64,000 nt of DNA from Bostrychus sinensis (lineage: Eukaryota > Chordata > Actinopteri > Gobiiformes > Eleotridae): NCBI GenBank assembly GCA_020698575.1, contig CM036246.1, forward strand, positions 2,137,001 to 2,201,000, written 5' to 3'. Shown piece after piece: positions 46,430-58,457 of this stretch. The notes under the pieces were generated by a model. That model ran no database searches and was not told where the DNA came from. It saw only the letters and a list, made by a program, of their open reading frames with translations. Numbering within the stretch: position 1 is the first letter of the stretch; the number at the start of each line of letters is the position of its first letter. Position numbers and translations under genes: made by a program.

Positions 46430-46905
46430 TGAAGTTTACGTTGAAGAGGTAGGTCTGCCAGCAAACTGGTGTAAAGACAACAGTCTGGATCTGAACATCT
46501 CCAAAACCAAAGAGAGCAAGGGAAGAGACATCACAAACCATTAAACACCGACAGGATTGCAGTGGAGAGGGTCTGCAAATATCTTGGAGTAAACATCTGT
46601 GAGGATCTGGAATGGGAGGAGCACATCTCCACAGTGGTCAAAAAGTTGAACATCTCACCAGGGCGTCAGAAAACATTCTGCCACTGTGGAGTCATGGTGT
46701 CAACTGTGAGGTGTGGGAGTGCAACAGAGAGGGACAGGACAGCTCTGAAGAAGGTGGGACGCTGTGTTGAGCAGATCATCAAAAGGTCTCTGCCATAGTG
46801 CTGTATAAGGAAAGCACAACTGATTATGACTGACACACAGCACCCTGGTCACAGTCTGTTTGAGTGGCTACCCTCTGGAGGGAGGCTTCACTGTCTGTGG
46901 GCCAA
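46430..46905 (+). pseudogene. Degenerate LINE reverse transcriptase C-terminus
   Basis: Pieces of the post-palm region of a fish LINE can be read: SLDLNISKTKE (about 46480-46515), then VERVCKYLGVNICEDLEWEEH and STVVKKLN (46562-46650), TERDRTALKKVGRCVEQIIK, and after a break the HPGHSLFEWLPSGGR-like C-terminus near 46850-46890. Frameshifts and stops separate these parts. The missing finger and palm blocks indicate strong 5' truncation. The family differs from the L2 and the antisense LINE elsewhere in the window. Confidence 0.65.
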
Positions 46906-47339
46906 AACTGAAAGAAAAAACACCCTGAAATATTAAATAAGTTGGGTTTTTTTTTGTTTTTTTTTGCTTTGTTTTGTTTTCTGTTCTGGATTGTCATTTT
47001 TTTGTACTGACATTTGTAACCCCTGAACAAATGGACATCTGAATGTTCCAGTGAGCTCTGTCGGGGCCAGAATGCATGAAGTGGAAAGAACATAATTCCT
47101 CCAGAAACCAGCCATGTCACAAAAACATTTGTTGAGAAAAACGGTGACATGATCAATGCTAATTTTTTCTGCATAAAGAGGACAAACTGAGCACTGCTGG
47201 AGATGTTTCTTTACAAGCACACATTTTTGCATGAAGGCTTTTTGCCATTTATGAACCAAAGTGTTTCAGGTTTTTAAAGCAAATAGAATAGAATATCCAT
47301 GCTGGGCCATTGCCTGATTAAAATGAAAGTACATAGTGA
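46906..47339. other. Intron stretch, T-rich at the start
   Basis: A TTTTTTTTTGTTTTTTTTTG region at about 46946-46980 follows the LINE remnant and may derive from its tail. Two overlapping minus-strand frames of about 110 codons are not recognised. Confidence 0.45.
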
Positions 47340-47660
47340 AAAACTACTACTTAACGTGGGACTTATTCATTTTGCATGTTTCTTTTCTGCTTTGACATAT
47401 TTTCCTCTACAGAGCTCCCCAACATTCCGAAGTAAAGCATTATTCTAAATACTCACAAGCCCAGTTGACTTCTATTCTGATCCCTCATCTGGCTTTACTT
47501 TTGTTTTCCCTTCCACATAACTGTATAAAGTTTTTTTAAACCATCAGGCCGCTCTGCCATGATGAAAATTGAGAAATAAAGCCAGGGGACATCAAGGGGA
47601 GATACAGGGTGCTGCATTTACCCCACAACAACTCATTTAACTATCACAGAGTTAACAGTT
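47340..47660 (+). repeat. Interspersed repeat family R2, copy 2
   Basis: Collinear with 6520-6860 (ACAGAGCTCCCC, AGTAAAGCATTATTCTAAAT, ACTCACAAGCCCAGTTGACT, TTTACCCCACAACAACTCAT). No coding frame or clear ends. Confidence 0.6.
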
Positions 47661-47701
47661 TATTCAAAAGCCTTAAATAACCTAAACAATTTATTTAAGG
47701 T

Positions 47702-47726
47702 AAAAAAAAAAAAAAAAAAAAAAAAA
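47702..47726. repeat. Poly-A tract (25 A)
   Basis: Homopolymer of 25 A, 40 bp after the R2 copy; it could be a retroelement tail. Confidence 0.9.
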
Positions 47727-47791
47727 TACTGAGTTCTACTTTTAAAAAGGTGACTGAAAGTAAGCAATCCCAAGAATTACTTCACGACTGC

Positions 47792-48370
47792 CAGTGTTGG
47801 GCATCTTAATCTTAAGCTACAAGTTACTTCTCCCAAAAAGTAACTGAGTTAGTAACTCGGGTTACTGCATTAGAAAAGGTACTAGACAAAGTAACTATGC
47901 CGTTACTCCCTATGTTAGAACAATAAAACACAATAGAAGTTTTATAATCTTTAACTTTACACTAATATAACCCTTCTCAGGCCATTGACTGTAGTTCTCT
48001 GAAGCTGTATTTAAATGTGAATAACTGTTTCACGGAGCTCACGCTGCCATCTCTGGGCTTGGGTTGTGAGCCATGAGCGTTGTAGAGCCATGTGATGATG
48101 AGATGGTGCTTCATATCAGAGTTCAACGACGAGGGGCTGTGGGTTACACGGTTTAAATTCATGAAGCAGAGCCATGGAACCACCCACACACAGCAGAGAG
48201 AAATATAAAGTGCAGTGGTGACATACAGTCTCTGTCCTGCAACCTTAGTAGAGCACTGCTGGGTCTTTCTGCATTTTTTTGCTCAAGCCTGCTCTGACTG
48301 CAGCCATGCTTTACTGAAGAAACAATTCCGTTAGTAACACCGTTATAGTTTACCGTTGTTCCAACCACTG
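47792..48370. mobile_element. hAT-like non-autonomous element (579 bp)
   Basis: Ends are CAGTGTTGGGCATCTTAATC and, reverse complemented, CAGTGGTTGGAACAACGGTA. Octamers ACGACTGC (47784-47791) and ACTACTGC (48371-48378) match at 7 of 8. The interior has AAAAAGTAACTGAGTTAGTA and other GTAACT words, typical of a widespread hAT family. Confidence 0.8.
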
Positions 48371-48389
48371 ACTACTGCCATAAAGAAAC

Positions 48390-48805
48390 AGGTGAAGAAA
48401 CCAGCAGAGGGCAGCAGAGTGTAGAGCTGTTATGCTAGAACAAAACTATAGAAAAAAAGCTTTTTATTTTCCTAAACATTTTGTATGATGCCTTTTTCTT
48501 CCCAAAGTAAAAATATCAGTGAGGAATCAGTGGAAACAGAGAAGTACACAGTTTTTTTGGATAAATGAATGAGAGCAGACTGGATGTAGAGGGTTTGTTG
48601 ATTGGTCAGTGCTTCCTGGAGTAGGGTGGGGTTTGTAGGAGAGGCGGAGGTTTGTGGAAACAAGTGTTTTGAGTCCTCAGAAACTCAGCACCAGAGAATA
48701 TAGGATTACTCAAAGAAGCATGAATGAAACAAAACACAACTCCAGGTATGTTTTTGATGAGGGAACAACATTGTAACAGACAGAGGAAAAGTTGATTTTT
48801 TTTGG
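48390..48805 (-). repeat. Repeat family R1, copy 5
   Basis: The reverse complement carries CATCAAAAACATACCTGGAG, AATCCTATATTCTCTGGTGC, AAACCCTCTACATCCAGTCT and TTTCCACTGATTCCTCACTG in family order. It lies about 20 bp after the hAT-like element. Confidence 0.8.
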
Positions 48806-49378
48806 CACACAATTATTAAACAATATCAGCCACAAACTCCACTCTCCCTTACTTTTTCAGTAACCCAGGTGTTGTTTTGACCTATTTAGCCCTCACCTTC
48901 TTGGACTATTGCAGTGATTACAAATAAATTCTCACATCCAGTGGTGCTCTTTTGGCAAGCCTTCAGGTACTTCTTAATCACACAGTTGAGAATTCCTCAG
49001 CAGCCACCAAAGCCATGTGAAGATTTGACTCAAACTTTTAATGAGTTGTCAGGAACACCTCCTTGCTGCAGTTACATGTCAGAAGTAAACTTGAACTAAA
49101 GCACAGCCACACATTAAAAACTCAAAGGCCTGTTATATTTGTTAATATTTCATCTAAATCCTCAAAGAAAAACATGGGTCATTAGTGAATCCGTGGTGTT
49201 CTGAAAACTCACATCTCAAATACTGGTGTAGTTTGATGTTGCTCTTAAAGGAGCTGGTGTTTTAGAGTTAAAACGTTTCCATTTAACAGCAAACCAAACA
49301 GCTCACCTTTTTAATATATTTGTCTTATTTTAATTACTGTATTTAATGAATCTTCTAAACAAGCATCAGTAATTTGTC
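48806..49378. other. Intron stretch, nothing recognised
   Basis: Unique sequence with one short frame only. Confidence 0.5.
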
Positions 49379-49379
49379 A

Positions 49380-49412
49380 CCCCCCCCCCCCCCCCGCCCC
49401 ACAAAAAAAAAA
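49380..49412. repeat. Poly-C then poly-A tract (C16 G C4 A C A11)
   Basis: A third long C run in the window, again followed by an A run, here interrupted by single bases. Confidence 0.9.
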
Positions 49413-49542
49413 ACACAAAACAAAACAAAAACAGTATATGAAGCACCTCTAATGAAAATAATTCAATTGCATTTACTTTTTTAAACAAAAATACACCAAA
49501 CTATTGTGTGCGTATGTTATAAGGATGTGCTGTTGAAAATGA

Positions 49543-49680
49543 CACAGTGGCAAAGTGGTTAGGGTTAGGGTTAGGGTCGGGGTGGTTAGTACTGTTGCCT
49601 CACAGCAAGAAGGTCCCGGGTTCGATTCCTGGACCTCGTGGGGCCTGTCTGTGTGGAGTTTGCATGTTTCTCAGGAAACT
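49543..49680 (+). mobile_element. SINE-like family A head with embedded TTAGGG units
   Basis: CACAGTGGCAAAGTGGTTAG starts the head; three TTAGGG units (49559-49576) follow, then the head motif recurs as GTGGTTAGTACTGTTGCCTC, the B box GGTTCGATTCC (49619-49629) and TGTGTGGAGTTTGCATGTTT. The body is missing. Confidence 0.75.
49559..49576 (+). repeat. Short interstitial telomere-like repeat (TTAGGG)3
   Basis: Three perfect vertebrate telomere hexamers, followed by a degenerate TCGGGG, inside the SINE A-box region between two copies of the GTGGTTAG motif. Confidence 0.9.
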
Positions 49681-50929
49681 GTAACGCCTCAGAATGATGT
49701 TACCTGATGATCTGGGTGCACACCAACAAAATTACTTTGTGGTTACATTTCTATTATTCTGAGGGGTGTGTATTATCTAGTTAAGAGTTTGGACAGCAGT
49801 GGCAGCTGCTTATCTATTATACAGTGGATAAGATGTAGTCACTACAACATTGATACTGATTGAACAAACAAACAAAACTTGAACAAGATGCAAACCCAAC
49901 AGTGCTATCATTAGCCTTGTTTATTTAGAGTATATATGTACAAACAGTGACGATTTTTGCTCATTTATCCAATCAGCATCTTGTTTCTTCTTAATGAAAA
50001 ACAACTGCTCTGAGCGGCCCCATAGACATCTTTTGAAGCTTGCTGTCCATGGGGATTTACACAGCGTCTGAGCTGCTGCGAAGTGAGACGAGGATTTCGT
50101 CGGAGAACCAGACTAAACAGATTATTAATGAACAACATACTCACGAAATTAAACGCCTTCTAGCCAATTTTAATGTAAGTTAATATCTAATTTTATGAAA
50201 TTCAACAGTGCGTATTTCATCATTTATTTTAGGAGAGTTTAGAGGAAATTCAGCTACCCTTGCAGTCAATAAGCTATCGCCACTCCTAGACAGCAACCAT
50301 TTTCATAGTGGACAGAACTATAAACTTAGTCAGTTAGACACGTCATTTTTAGGAGTTGTTCTGTCTGCTCACTCTAAAGTCACATTATTCTAATGATTCA
50401 TTGATTTCCTCAGTTCATAGTCACAGCACACATTTCTGTATATTGTTGTAAAAACTGAATGAACGTCATACACACTGTGGCCTGTGTTTTCATATCACCC
50501 CCTTGACACACATTCTCCTGTCTCTGTTTAATAAGGTGAAAATATACTGAGACATGATTGTATTAGTTTCATATATCCCAGAATGCCTAAGTGCAGTAAT
50601 AATAATGTAGACTTGAATTGGTGTGAAAAGCATCTGAGTAATTGCGTTGTTTGTTTTTGTCATTTGTGTCCTGAACCCGCGAGGTTATGTTCAAATTGAG
50701 AAATTTAATGGAAGCTAATCGAGGAGGCTGCTTTATGGAAACTCATAGGATTATCCCGGATGACCGTGAACTGAGGAGATGCATTTTGTGGAAAAAAACA
50801 CATTTAATCCTTTTATAAATAAAGTTTATGTACGTATTGAAGACAGGAGATTGTGTGTCATTGAGGGTGAGTACTATACACCACAGGGCTCTGTTAATTA
50901 GACAAACAGCATAAGCTCATGTACCTCAG
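49681..50929. other. Intron stretch, nothing recognised
   Basis: No repeat end or domain was recognised. Confidence 0.5.
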
Positions 50930-51470
50930 TATCATAGTCAGTGACAGACTCTCTGTTGTGTGTCAGTGTTGTCAAGTGTAGTGTTTCATTCACACATATT
51001 TGAGGAACCCTGTATTCTCTGGTACTGAGTTTCTGAGGCCTACGAACACCTCGGTTCCATAAACCTCCATCTCTCCCACAAACCCCCGCCCACTCCATGA
51101 AGCACTGACCAATCAACAAGCCCTCTACATCCAGTCTGCTCTCATTCATTCATCCAAAAAAAAAATGGTGTACAGCTTCCACTGATTCCTTACAGATATT
51201 TTTGCTTTTGTAGTGAAATGGCATCATACAAAAAGTTTAAGGAAGTGATGGGCTCTTTTTCTGTGATTTTGTTCAAAAGACTGTCACAGCTATGGACTCT
51301 ACTGCCCTCTGCTGGTTCCTTTGCCTGTTTCTTTATGGTGCCAGTAGAGTAGTTATTAAAAATGTTCTCTTTTTGTCACATCACATGTTTTTAAAGGTTG
51401 TAAAGTGTGATGCTAAGACTGGTTTAAAAACATGAATAAAAGCAGAATATACTCCCTTCAAGGTCTTGTT
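50930..51470 (+). repeat. Repeat family R1, copy 6
   Basis: Blocks TGTATTCTCTGGTACTGAGT, CTCCCACAAACCCCCGCCCA, ATGGCATCATACAAAAAGTT, CTGCCCTCTGCTGGTTCCTT and GAATAAAAGCAGAATATACT run uninterrupted. The first part (before about 51000) differs from other copies, so its left boundary is uncertain. Confidence 0.8.
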
Positions 51471-52552
51471 TTTTTATTTTTGCTTGTTTACTACATATGT
51501 CCCTTATCACTACAAACACAATAGTTAAACTGTTTTCCACTAATGAATGAATAAAATGTTGCATACTTCTTCTTTAAGTACTTTTGAACACTGATTTCTA
51601 AAGAACATTTTTGTTTCCCCCACCAAACCATATCATGATTTTTACATGACATCACAAACTGCATATATATTTCCAACGCTACCGCTCTAAGGGGTGATCC
51701 CAGTCCCAGTCAAAGATGGCTTTACAAATATCTGATGAAGTGTCAAAAACTGAAAAGGGCAGCAGAGACAGGCTCATTCCCGATAAGAGCTTTCTGTCAT
51801 AAATATGCTTTATATGTGATTCTCAGCCAATCACAGGCTGAGCAGAGCTATCAGTGTCTCTGCGATCATCTGTGTGGAGCTCAGTCAGACTGAATCTTCC
51901 TCTGCACAGACAGAGAGGGCAGTGAGAGATTTACTACACTATTCTAAACACCATAAACTTGCCGTGCACAACATCAGCGGCTTGACAAAATGATTGGCAG
52001 ACATCTTTAAATGCTGTATGGAGATGCACGCGGAGACCTGTGGAGCTATATATTCTCCAAGATTTGAATGCTAATTAAAAACTGACAACTATGGAATATT
52101 AACTGAGCAACAGTAAAATGGCTTGGCAGTGTTCCACTTTTGCATAACACCACTGTACCAGACCTGTGTGGGTCTGTGTCAGTTTGTGTTCATTTGATCC
52201 AAAATGCAGACACACCTGAGTTTGGCCAGACACTCCGGACTTGTACAAGGAGAAAAGAATCGATCATGTTTTTCACGAAGAATAGAAATGGGTATGGTTA
52301 CATTTTTACAGTGTTACTCTTAGGTTATTGTTACAGCTTATCCATCAGCTTATCCTTTTAACAGTGCTCTTATTGATATTTTTTTAGCTTTTTGAACATG
52401 AATTACTTAGAAACATTTGGACATGTTTTAATTGACAAAATATGTGACTTTATGTTTGTAAGGATTTTCTTTAGGATACAATTAATATCAATCTAAATCA
52501 AAAGATGAAATAACTACACTAAAAACAGTTAGCTATTTTCATACAAATAAAT
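51471..52552. other. Intron stretch, nothing recognised
   Basis: Unique sequence; short frames only. Confidence 0.5.
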
Positions 52553-53391
52553 TAGAGGTCACAGATTTTTTGCTTTTTTTTAGTCTTTTGACTAATTCTT
52601 GCCCTTTAATGCCGATTTTTTGGTCAGGCACATGTCTGGGTAATTACATGTGACTGAAGGACCCCAGCTTCCCCAGCCATCTTGAAGCAGTTTGGACTCT
52701 TACTCTGCAGTTCATAGGAAACATCCCAAATCACTTTCTCTCAGCCTAAAAACCTCAAAACAGCAATAAAAAGATTTTGCTCATTTTTTTCTAGCATGGA
52801 AACTCGTAAAACAATAATCCAAGTGCATTTTGTAGCTGTCTACAAGCTCTACACAGCAAGTTTGACTGAATTTTATTGGTTTTCTCAAAAAAATCATCTT
52901 TAACTGTGCTTACTGTCACATTCTAACACATTTGTTTGCATTTTAATAAGCATTACTGAAACAAATAGCTACAATATACATATTTTTTTCATAAAATGTA
53001 GAAAATCTGCCCTGTATATATCAAGCATACGATGCTTGACACCCTGTTTGTGTGTGCTAAGTAATCTTAGATGCTCAAGCTGTCTTTCAAATGAATAGCG
53101 ACTGAATTGCAGAGAATCTAAGCTTTTCAGATGAGGTTTAGCATGACCATGTTAACCAAAGTTTAGCTGTAGTTAGTACACAGACCATTCTGTGTTGTAG
53201 AAACAGCTTAGCAACGCGGAGCAGGGATAGAGGGCAAAAAGGACAACTCAGTATGGCATGAATGAGATATTATAAGTAACTGTATGAAGTTAATCCCTTT
53301 ATAACTACTCCTATTTTTACTCAGTATCAGCAAGTACCCTGATGGAAGTACTTGTATCAGTTTGAAAAAATGTGGTATTATTGAATCCCTA
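52553..53391. mobile_element. Apparently chimeric hAT-like element
   Basis: 52553 to about 53020 matches the element at 29255-29799 (TGACTGAAGGACCCCAGCTT, GCAGTTCATAGGAAACATCC, TTATTGGTTTTCTCAAAAAA). From about 53035 to 53391 it matches the right part of the element at 56334-57056 (GAGAATCTAAGCTTT, AGGTTTAGCATGACCATG, GCAGGGATAGAGGGCAAAAA, GTATCAGTTTGAAAAAATGT). It keeps the left end of one family and the right end of the other; the flanking octamers AAATAAAT and GTGAAAAT do not match. Confidence 0.65.
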
Positions 53392-55156
53392 GTGAAAATA
53401 TTTCACAAACGTATTTGATCACATGGCATTTACTGTGACTATACTTAGTATGGATAAGAGCAGTATTAAGGCTGAAGCTTATCTTGTCATGACATAGCAC
53501 CGGTGCTTTTATAATCCATAATGAAGAATATTTGAAGAATATTTGAGTTGTTAAGTTGTTTGATTATTGTATTTTTTCGTTCCATGTTTATACAAATATG
53601 TGTTTCATATATACGCCTGTACAAGCCAAGGTAAACTCATGTTAGTTATTTTATATGGTTCCTAAGTCTCTTTGCTATTCTGCTGGAACTTCATTTAGAC
53701 ATGCTTCATTGCACCTTTAGCGGCAGAAAGGTCTTCACAATGGCAACAGGTAGATCGCAGGTGGAAATATATGTATTATATCAAAAACATAATGCTAGTT
53801 TTGATGATAAATATGGGATTATTTGTCAAACCATTGGCTGCTGGATGGCCAAATAGCTTTCTAGTTAACTGGCGGTGCCGCTAAAATAGCAATGAGAGTT
53901 AGTAGCTGTGGGACGCTCCTGTAGACACTGCCTAAGGATTCTGTGAGAGAAAGTCAGACTCGTTTCATCCAGATGTGCTGTTCACAGTTTAGTCCTCTCC
54001 TCCTACTTTCTTTGACGCATTGTGGGAAATTTGAGTGCTCAGTATATGCACTATATGGGGTCACTCATGATGTCACATGCACCCTTACACCTGTAGTCAG
54101 GTGCATCGATAGGTTTGCCAGGGCCTGGGGCAAGAAAGCTTCTCACAGGCCCATTATTATAGAAAATTTAAGAAGAGGGACCATTGCTGGGCCCCTCTGA
54201 CCCTGAGGCTTTGGACAACAAACTCCTTTGCCCCCCCACCCCCTCACCCCAGTCCATGGGCCTGCCTGTAGTAGTAGTCTATGGAGGGGAGTATGTGTGT
54301 TTTGTTTCGCAGTTTTCACTTTTGATATGTTTTGGACGTTTCTTTTGTGTGAGCATGGGACCTCATTATTTTTGGTTAAACCTGGCTACAACCACTAAAT
54401 GGCATAAGAACATCTTTTTCTCACAAACACTACATAAAAACATTACAAGAATACAGTTTTACCGCTCTACAGTGAGCATTAGCAGTGGGCGCTTGCACCA
54501 TCACAATCTTCAGAACAGGTTGTACACAGGTCAGAAGTAGATTCTGTTTGGATGATGATTCTATCCATTTTGTAATATTGGCAAAGGTTACATCAGGAAA
54601 AGCCGCTGGGTGAACCTTTCTGACTTGTTCCTTACTCTTGAGTGGGTCAGAGGGCTTACAGCAGGCTGCTGTGCCACTGTTTTGCAGTACTTGGGTCATC
54701 CAGAGTCTCTGGTGGAGCAGGCAGCAGCAGTGCATGTCCAGAGCTGGGCAGTGTGGGTAGTCCTCTTGGTAAAGCATGTATTGTTTTGACAGCTTGAGAG
54801 GGCAGGGGGAAGAGGGAGGCCTAATTCCCTGACACTACTTTGGGCCATGGACCAGGACTTTTGTGAAGGAGCTAAAGAGGCATTGAGCAGACAGGTCCTG
54901 GGTCGTAGTTCAGCTGGGTGCTCACAGTGCACAAGTCAGCTCAAGTATGATATAAAACTAAAGAAAATAACAAAAAATAGCTCCTTCAAACATGGACTGC
55001 TTGCTTCTGTTGTGATACTACTTCCCTGAGTTTGTACAAGGGCTGAGCTCTGACTCCGAGCCTGCAGATGTGAGGTGACTTTGGCTGGCAGCAGATTGAT
55101 GGATGGTCTCTGAATGCCACGGAGCAGAGGGACAACATGGGCCACAGTTGAGCCAA
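53392..55156. other. Intron stretch, nothing recognised
   Basis: A C-rich stretch lies at 54230-54250. Frames of 115-118 codons at 54184-54777 have no recognisable similarity. Confidence 0.45.
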
Positions 55157-55191
55157 GCATACTCAGACTCAGACTCAGACTCAGACTCAGA
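55157..55191. repeat. (CAGACT)n hexanucleotide repeat
   Basis: About six units of ACTCAG, ending at ACGTGG. One frame reads alternating Asp-Ser, but within a 61-codon frame with no other support for coding. Confidence 0.9.
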
Positions 55192-55192
55192 C

Positions 55193-56325
55193 GTGGAGGA
55201 GAGAATGAGATTACCCTCTGTAGGTTTTCTAAAGGTCAGAGAGAGTGGGCTGCTCTGTGTTCTCAGAGACTTCTCACGTCACAGATAAAAGAACAGGAGG
55301 TGTGCTTTAGATGAGCTGGCTCCTTCAGTGCTTTCTCACAGTTCAATTTATCACTTCTTCAGACAGATGAAAAGATAAACTACAATCAAAGTTGACCTTA
55401 TATGTTACATTTTAGGCTATCTGTATACTTTAATTAGAATAGGTTACTCTCTGTATTTGGGTGGTTGACATGACGGCCATGTTTGGCTAAATAATGTTTT
55501 ACCCCTCAAAATTCTGTCAGCAGTACAACATAAGGCCTACTACCAAACCTTTGAAGTTTTAAAAAGAATATGTGATATTTTTTGGTATTTTAACGCTAAA
55601 CTGTAAAATGTCCTGTGGTGTGACTGTGACATTTTCAAAATACCAAATACAAACTTTTCCAACATAAGTCACTAGAGTCTGGGACAGTTCCTAACATTTT
55701 TGGCATAATGTCAAATATTTGTACTTTACTAAAACAACAATTTTAACTGCACCTGAATCCTACACTAACAATTAAAAAAAGTTTAATCTTGTAATCAAAA
55801 TGGTGTCCTGCAGTGAGACATGAAAAATCATATTTTTTAAAAATTTTAGGATGGGACTGGGATCTATTAATTAAGTTAGCACCACAGACATGTTGAATAA
55901 TTTATGACAAGAATTCAAATGCGAGACTTTTTCTGTCAAATAATGTAGAAATAATAGAGTGAAGCTTAAAATTATGAATTGCTTGCAAAAAAACTCTCTT
56001 TACACTTTTTATACGACTGAATTATATTAGAAATGATTTAATATTCTTTGCATTCAAGTTTAAAGCTGTTAAACCACCCGTTTCCTGTGTGTGAAAGAGC
56101 AGAGGCCTCAGTCAGCAGCCTCAGCCTGAGCCCATGTGCAGGTTGAATTCTGCTCACACTTCCAGTTACGACCTGTGGATTATTGCTCTCATAAGTCCAA
56201 AAACTCAAGTGACCATCTGCCCTGGGACAATATGGAAAGGTGCATTTCAAATGAGGTGATAAAGTCTGACTTATGTGAAGCTGAGGACCTGATTTGACCG
56301 AGTCTGTGCAGCGCTGTGGTCGTAA
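55193..56325. other. Intron stretch, nothing recognised
   Basis: Unique sequence, AT-rich from 55500 to 56050. Confidence 0.5.
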
Positions 56326-56333
56326 CTTTTGTT

Positions 56334-57056
56334 TAGGGATGCACCGATACCGATACCAGTATCGGGTATCGGTACCGATACCATGTCCAAGTACTCGTAC
56401 TCGTATTCATAAAAGTGGCCCGATACCACTGTACAGCGCTGCCACGTGACCTTCCTCTCTCAGCTGAGGAGTGAGAAACCTGTGGTTGGATTTCAAAGTG
56501 AACTGTTTGGAGATAAAAGCAAAGCTGAGTTTACATTCTCCTCAACCAGACTTATCCCAAATCATACGTGAGTTTTAAAACTTAAACTGTTGTCCTTTTG
56601 TTGTCCTAGTTGTCCCGAAAATTATATAAGCGCGAAGCAGTTGTTGTCTGATAAAGCTTAAGAAGTACCGTTGCTAATTGTGTTAGCTGCTGTGTTAGCT
56701 GCTGTATGTCTTGGCGAATCTCCGCTGGTTATGCGCAGATGCTCAGCCTGTCTTTAAAATAATTTTAGCGACTGAATAGAGGAGAATCTAAGCTTTAAAA
56801 TGAGGTATAACATGTCCATATTGAGCAAAGTTTAGCCGTGGTTAGCTGTGTTCAAACCACTCTGTTGTAAAAATAACTTAGCATCACAGAGCGGGGATGG
56901 ACGGCAAAAAGACGACACGGTATGGGATGAATGACATATAGTAGTGTGACTGTATAAACTATAAAGTAACCCCTATATAAGTACTCGTGGTACTCGGGTA
57001 TGGAAGTACTCGTACTCGTATCGGTTTGAAAAAAAAGTGGTATCGGTGCATCCCTA
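56334..57056. mobile_element. hAT-like non-autonomous element (723 bp)
   Basis: Perfect 8-bp duplication CTTTTGTT at 56326-56333 and 57057-57064. Ends are TAGGGATGCACCGATACC on both strands. The terminal regions are dense in inverted GTATCGG, TACTCGTACTCGTA words. No transposase. Its right half recurs at 53035-53391. Confidence 0.92.
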
Positions 57057-57064
57057 CTTTTGTT

Positions 57065-58457
57065 GTTGTAGATAACAAATTCTTTACATTATTTTCATTA
57101 AACTTGTATTAAATCTTTTATTAGAAAACCTGTATTGTAAAAAGTGTTATTGAAAGTGTTATTGCTTTGCCGATGGCTGCACCTTTTCTCAGCTAATGTT
57201 GCATTTGTTGAATGTTTCACGCACATTCCATTTTCACAAGGTCTGTGGGACTCAAATGAAGGCCTGAGTTTGAGCTGTTCCTGCACAGCTCTGTGTCTGT
57301 GTAAAAAAGGGCTTTTGTGTAGTAAAAGTCACTAATTACTCTCATCAAATTGTTAAGTAATTACAAATGTGTTTTTTTCTATCTTTCTTTTCTAATGGAT
57401 ATGTAATTATATTTTTCTTCAATTGAAGTTGTCAAATAGCTCTATTTCCAACTCAATTTACAGTAGCCTTGGCAGCTTTTTTGTAGTTTCTCTAATTCTC
57501 TCAAAGACAGAAATTCCGAGTTTATAATGCTATTCCATATGACACAACAAAAAACAGTCCTGTACAGTTTTAGACCAACAATGTGGCAGTCCTGACAGTT
57601 ATGAACCAATGGTGTGGCAGTCCTGACAGTTATGGCCGTGTTTATGGTGATGACAATAAAGAAACCGTTTTATATGGCTCTGATTAGGTAGTCCAAAACA
57701 ACTTTAGTGTAGACTGTTAATCTCAGGTGATGTTTTCAGTGAGCAGGTGTGTCTAAAAGCCCTGTAGGTTCATAAATTTAAGTTCACAAACATTAAATCC
57801 TACAAAGTCTCGACTGTGTCTTATAGCTTTACTCTGTCCATTACTCTGCTGGTGTCTGACAGTTTTCTCACTCTGGATTAAAGCGGTTTTGCTGACGGCA
57901 GCTGTGTGGGTTTGATGTACGTTTGTAAATTTACTGTGACAGAGGTGTGCAGACAGCGCCGCACTCATAAATGAGTTCTTCTTCACTCCTGACACTCTAC
58001 ATTGTACTGAATGGGTCTGGCTCCTGTAATACTGAAGGTCTAAAGAGGAGCTTAACTCAGAACTGTGAAATAGTGGACTTGAAGAGCTTGACCTTCTGTC
58101 TCCGTGGGCCTGACCTCTCCACACTCACACGCTTGAGACACACAGCAACTTCAGTCCAGCACTGGTGTAGGTTATGAAATATTAATGCTAAAGGAAGGTG
58201 TACGGAGATGGAAGGATTTGATTTATCAGACTAATGTGAAGAGAGAGTCCTGAGCCGGTAAAGGCACACCAAGCCCAGTGTGTTTGGGAGTACTAATTTC
58301 TTAATTATTCTGCATGTCTAATAAAAATTGATAACAATGAAAGAATAGAAAAGTTGTTTGCCCGTTTCTTGTCAGTCTAAAGTTAACTATAGCATGGGCT
58401 GGTTTTATCATCTGAAGCTGATTAAACTCAAAGGGAAATTGCGTGTGCCAACAGTAG
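57065..58457. other. Intron stretch with one local duplication
   Basis: A unit of about 31 bp containing GTGGCAGTCCTGACAGTTAT is tandemly duplicated at about 57573-57635. A 123-codon minus-strand frame at 57753-58124 is not recognised. Confidence 0.5.

Noticed and set aside
49559..49576. Chromosome end or fusion point
   Set aside because: Only three hexamers inside a SINE head; far too short to mark a telomere or fusion.
55103..55314. Asp-Ser repeat protein (about 61-66 codons)
   Set aside because: Explained by a hexanucleotide microsatellite; no splice sites, domain or extended frame.
57753..58124. 123-codon minus-strand frame as a gene
   Set aside because: No domain or similarity recognised, and no supporting signals.
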